A stretch of DNA of 22,943 bases from positions 1-22,943 of the forward strand of contig WRAA01000005.1 of NCBI GenBank assembly GCA_009780445.1. Reading direction: 5' to 3'. The notes beneath the pieces are model-generated. The model saw nothing but the letters and a program-made list of their open reading frames with translations, was not told the origin of the DNA and searched no databases. Position 1 is the stretch's first letter; each line of letters begins with the position of its first letter. The position numbers and the translations under genes are program-made. Shown piece after piece: positions 22,533 through 22,943 of the stretch. The DNA comes from Defluviitaleaceae bacterium. GTDB taxonomy: Bacteria; Bacillota; Clostridia; Lachnospirales; WRAA01.

Positions 22533-22943
22533 TATGTCACCTCGTCCAAGGTTATTCTGCCCAGCCGCGCACCCCTGAATTCGTCTATCAAGGTGATGGC
22601 GGCGCGTTCCAGATCAAGAGCCGCGCCCTTCAGGCGGAAGCCACGCGCGGCGGCAATGCTTTCCAGCACGTTTGTGTCGGTTTCGCCTTCGGAAAATTCT
22701 ATTTTGTAGCGCGTGGGGATCGCGCCCGGCGCCTTCACCCGTAAGTCGGCAATCAGCAGCAGGGCGAGTTCGCGCACGTCCATTATCTTGTCGTTGATCG
22801 CGCCGGTGAAGGCCAGGTTGCGCCCCACGGCCGGGTCGTCGAACTTAGGCCACAACAGGCCGGGCGTATCCAGCAGTTCAAAATCTTTCACAATGCGTAT
22901 CCACTGCTTGCTGCGTGTTACGCCCGGGCGGTCCGCCGTTTTG
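22532..22943 (-). CDS. rbgA: Ribosome biogenesis GTPase A (C-terminal part, cut by window edge)
   Basis: RbgA (YlqF) helps complete the large ribosomal subunit. Only the last 136 codons are visible. ADRPGVTRSKQWIRI matches the G2 region and LLDTPGLLWPKFDD the G3 region of this circularly permuted GTPase family, and LAFTGAINDKIMDVRELA is typical of its C-terminal helical domain. The G4/G5 motifs and P-loop lie beyond the right edge, and in this family they precede the visible part. rnz overlaps its stop by one base. Confidence 0.93.
   Translation of the reverse strand, partial: KTADRPGVTRSKQWIRIVKDFELLDTPGLLWPKFDDPAVGRNLAFTGAINDKIMDVRELALLLIADLRVKAPGAIPTRYKIEFSEGETDTNVLESIAAARGFRLKGAALDLERAAITLIDEFRGARLGRITLDEVT

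Noticed and set aside
21801..22709. A 302-codon plus-strand frame opposite rnz and rbgA
   Set aside because: It is antisense to two clear genes; its composition and residues look random.

Overview
The window most likely comes from a spore-forming, Gram-positive member of the Clostridia with moderately high G+C. The evidence is a spoVAE gene with a sigma-G-type promoter next to a GerMN-domain gene, clostridial-style housekeeping genes (secA, pfkA, gltX, nth, rbgA, rnz, tsaD), strong sigma-A promoters and Shine-Dalgarno sites, and Gram-positive surface proteins (WxL, WxL-interacting and MPLTG-anchored). No species call is possible. Both ends are cut inside genes: secA on the left and rbgA on the right. 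No rRNA, tRNA, CRISPR array or transposase gene was seen.

Layout. (1) 1-2531, minus strand: a pfkA-secA unit with a clear promoter. (2) 2600-9245, minus strand: a four-gene cell-surface operon, in transcription order an MPLTG-anchored InlB-repeat protein, a small WxL-type protein, a DUF916/DUF3324 WxL-interacting protein and a 1186-residue WxL-type beta-helix adhesin. It has a promoter, a leader of about 215 nt, hairpins after the first two genes and a terminator. This is the gene set of the csc clusters of lactobacilli and enterococci, but both WxL-domain proteins have altered Trp motifs. (3) 9285-10611: a repeat-rich stretch. A spoVAE-GerMN pair lies between two copies of an approximately 165-bp inverted-repeat element whose cores are alike but whose terminal arms differ, each arm still pairing with its partner. 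(4) 10625-13797, plus strand: gltX, a MoeA-like molybdopterin-binding protein and nth, closely packed. (5) 13819-14305: a small secreted protein with its own promoter and a long-stem terminator. (6) 14357-18585, plus strand: a membrane hybrid histidine kinase (REC and HPt) overlapping a response regulator with an HD-GYP phosphodiesterase domain. (7) 18660-22943, minus strand: rbgA-rnz-ECF sigma-anti-sigma-tsaD-GGDEF, most genes overlapping or 1 nt apart.

How the parts fit together. The kinase/HD-GYP pair (predicted c-di-GMP breakdown) converges on a PAS-GGDEF gene (predicted synthesis), so opposing c-di-GMP activities sit side by side. The surface operon encodes parts expected to form one wall-associated complex: the WxL-interacting protein is the membrane-bound receptor, the WxL proteins are its wall-bound ligands, and the MPLTG protein would be attached covalently by a sortase encoded elsewhere. 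The most unusual items are the paired inverted-repeat elements around the sporulation genes and the divergent WxL operon.
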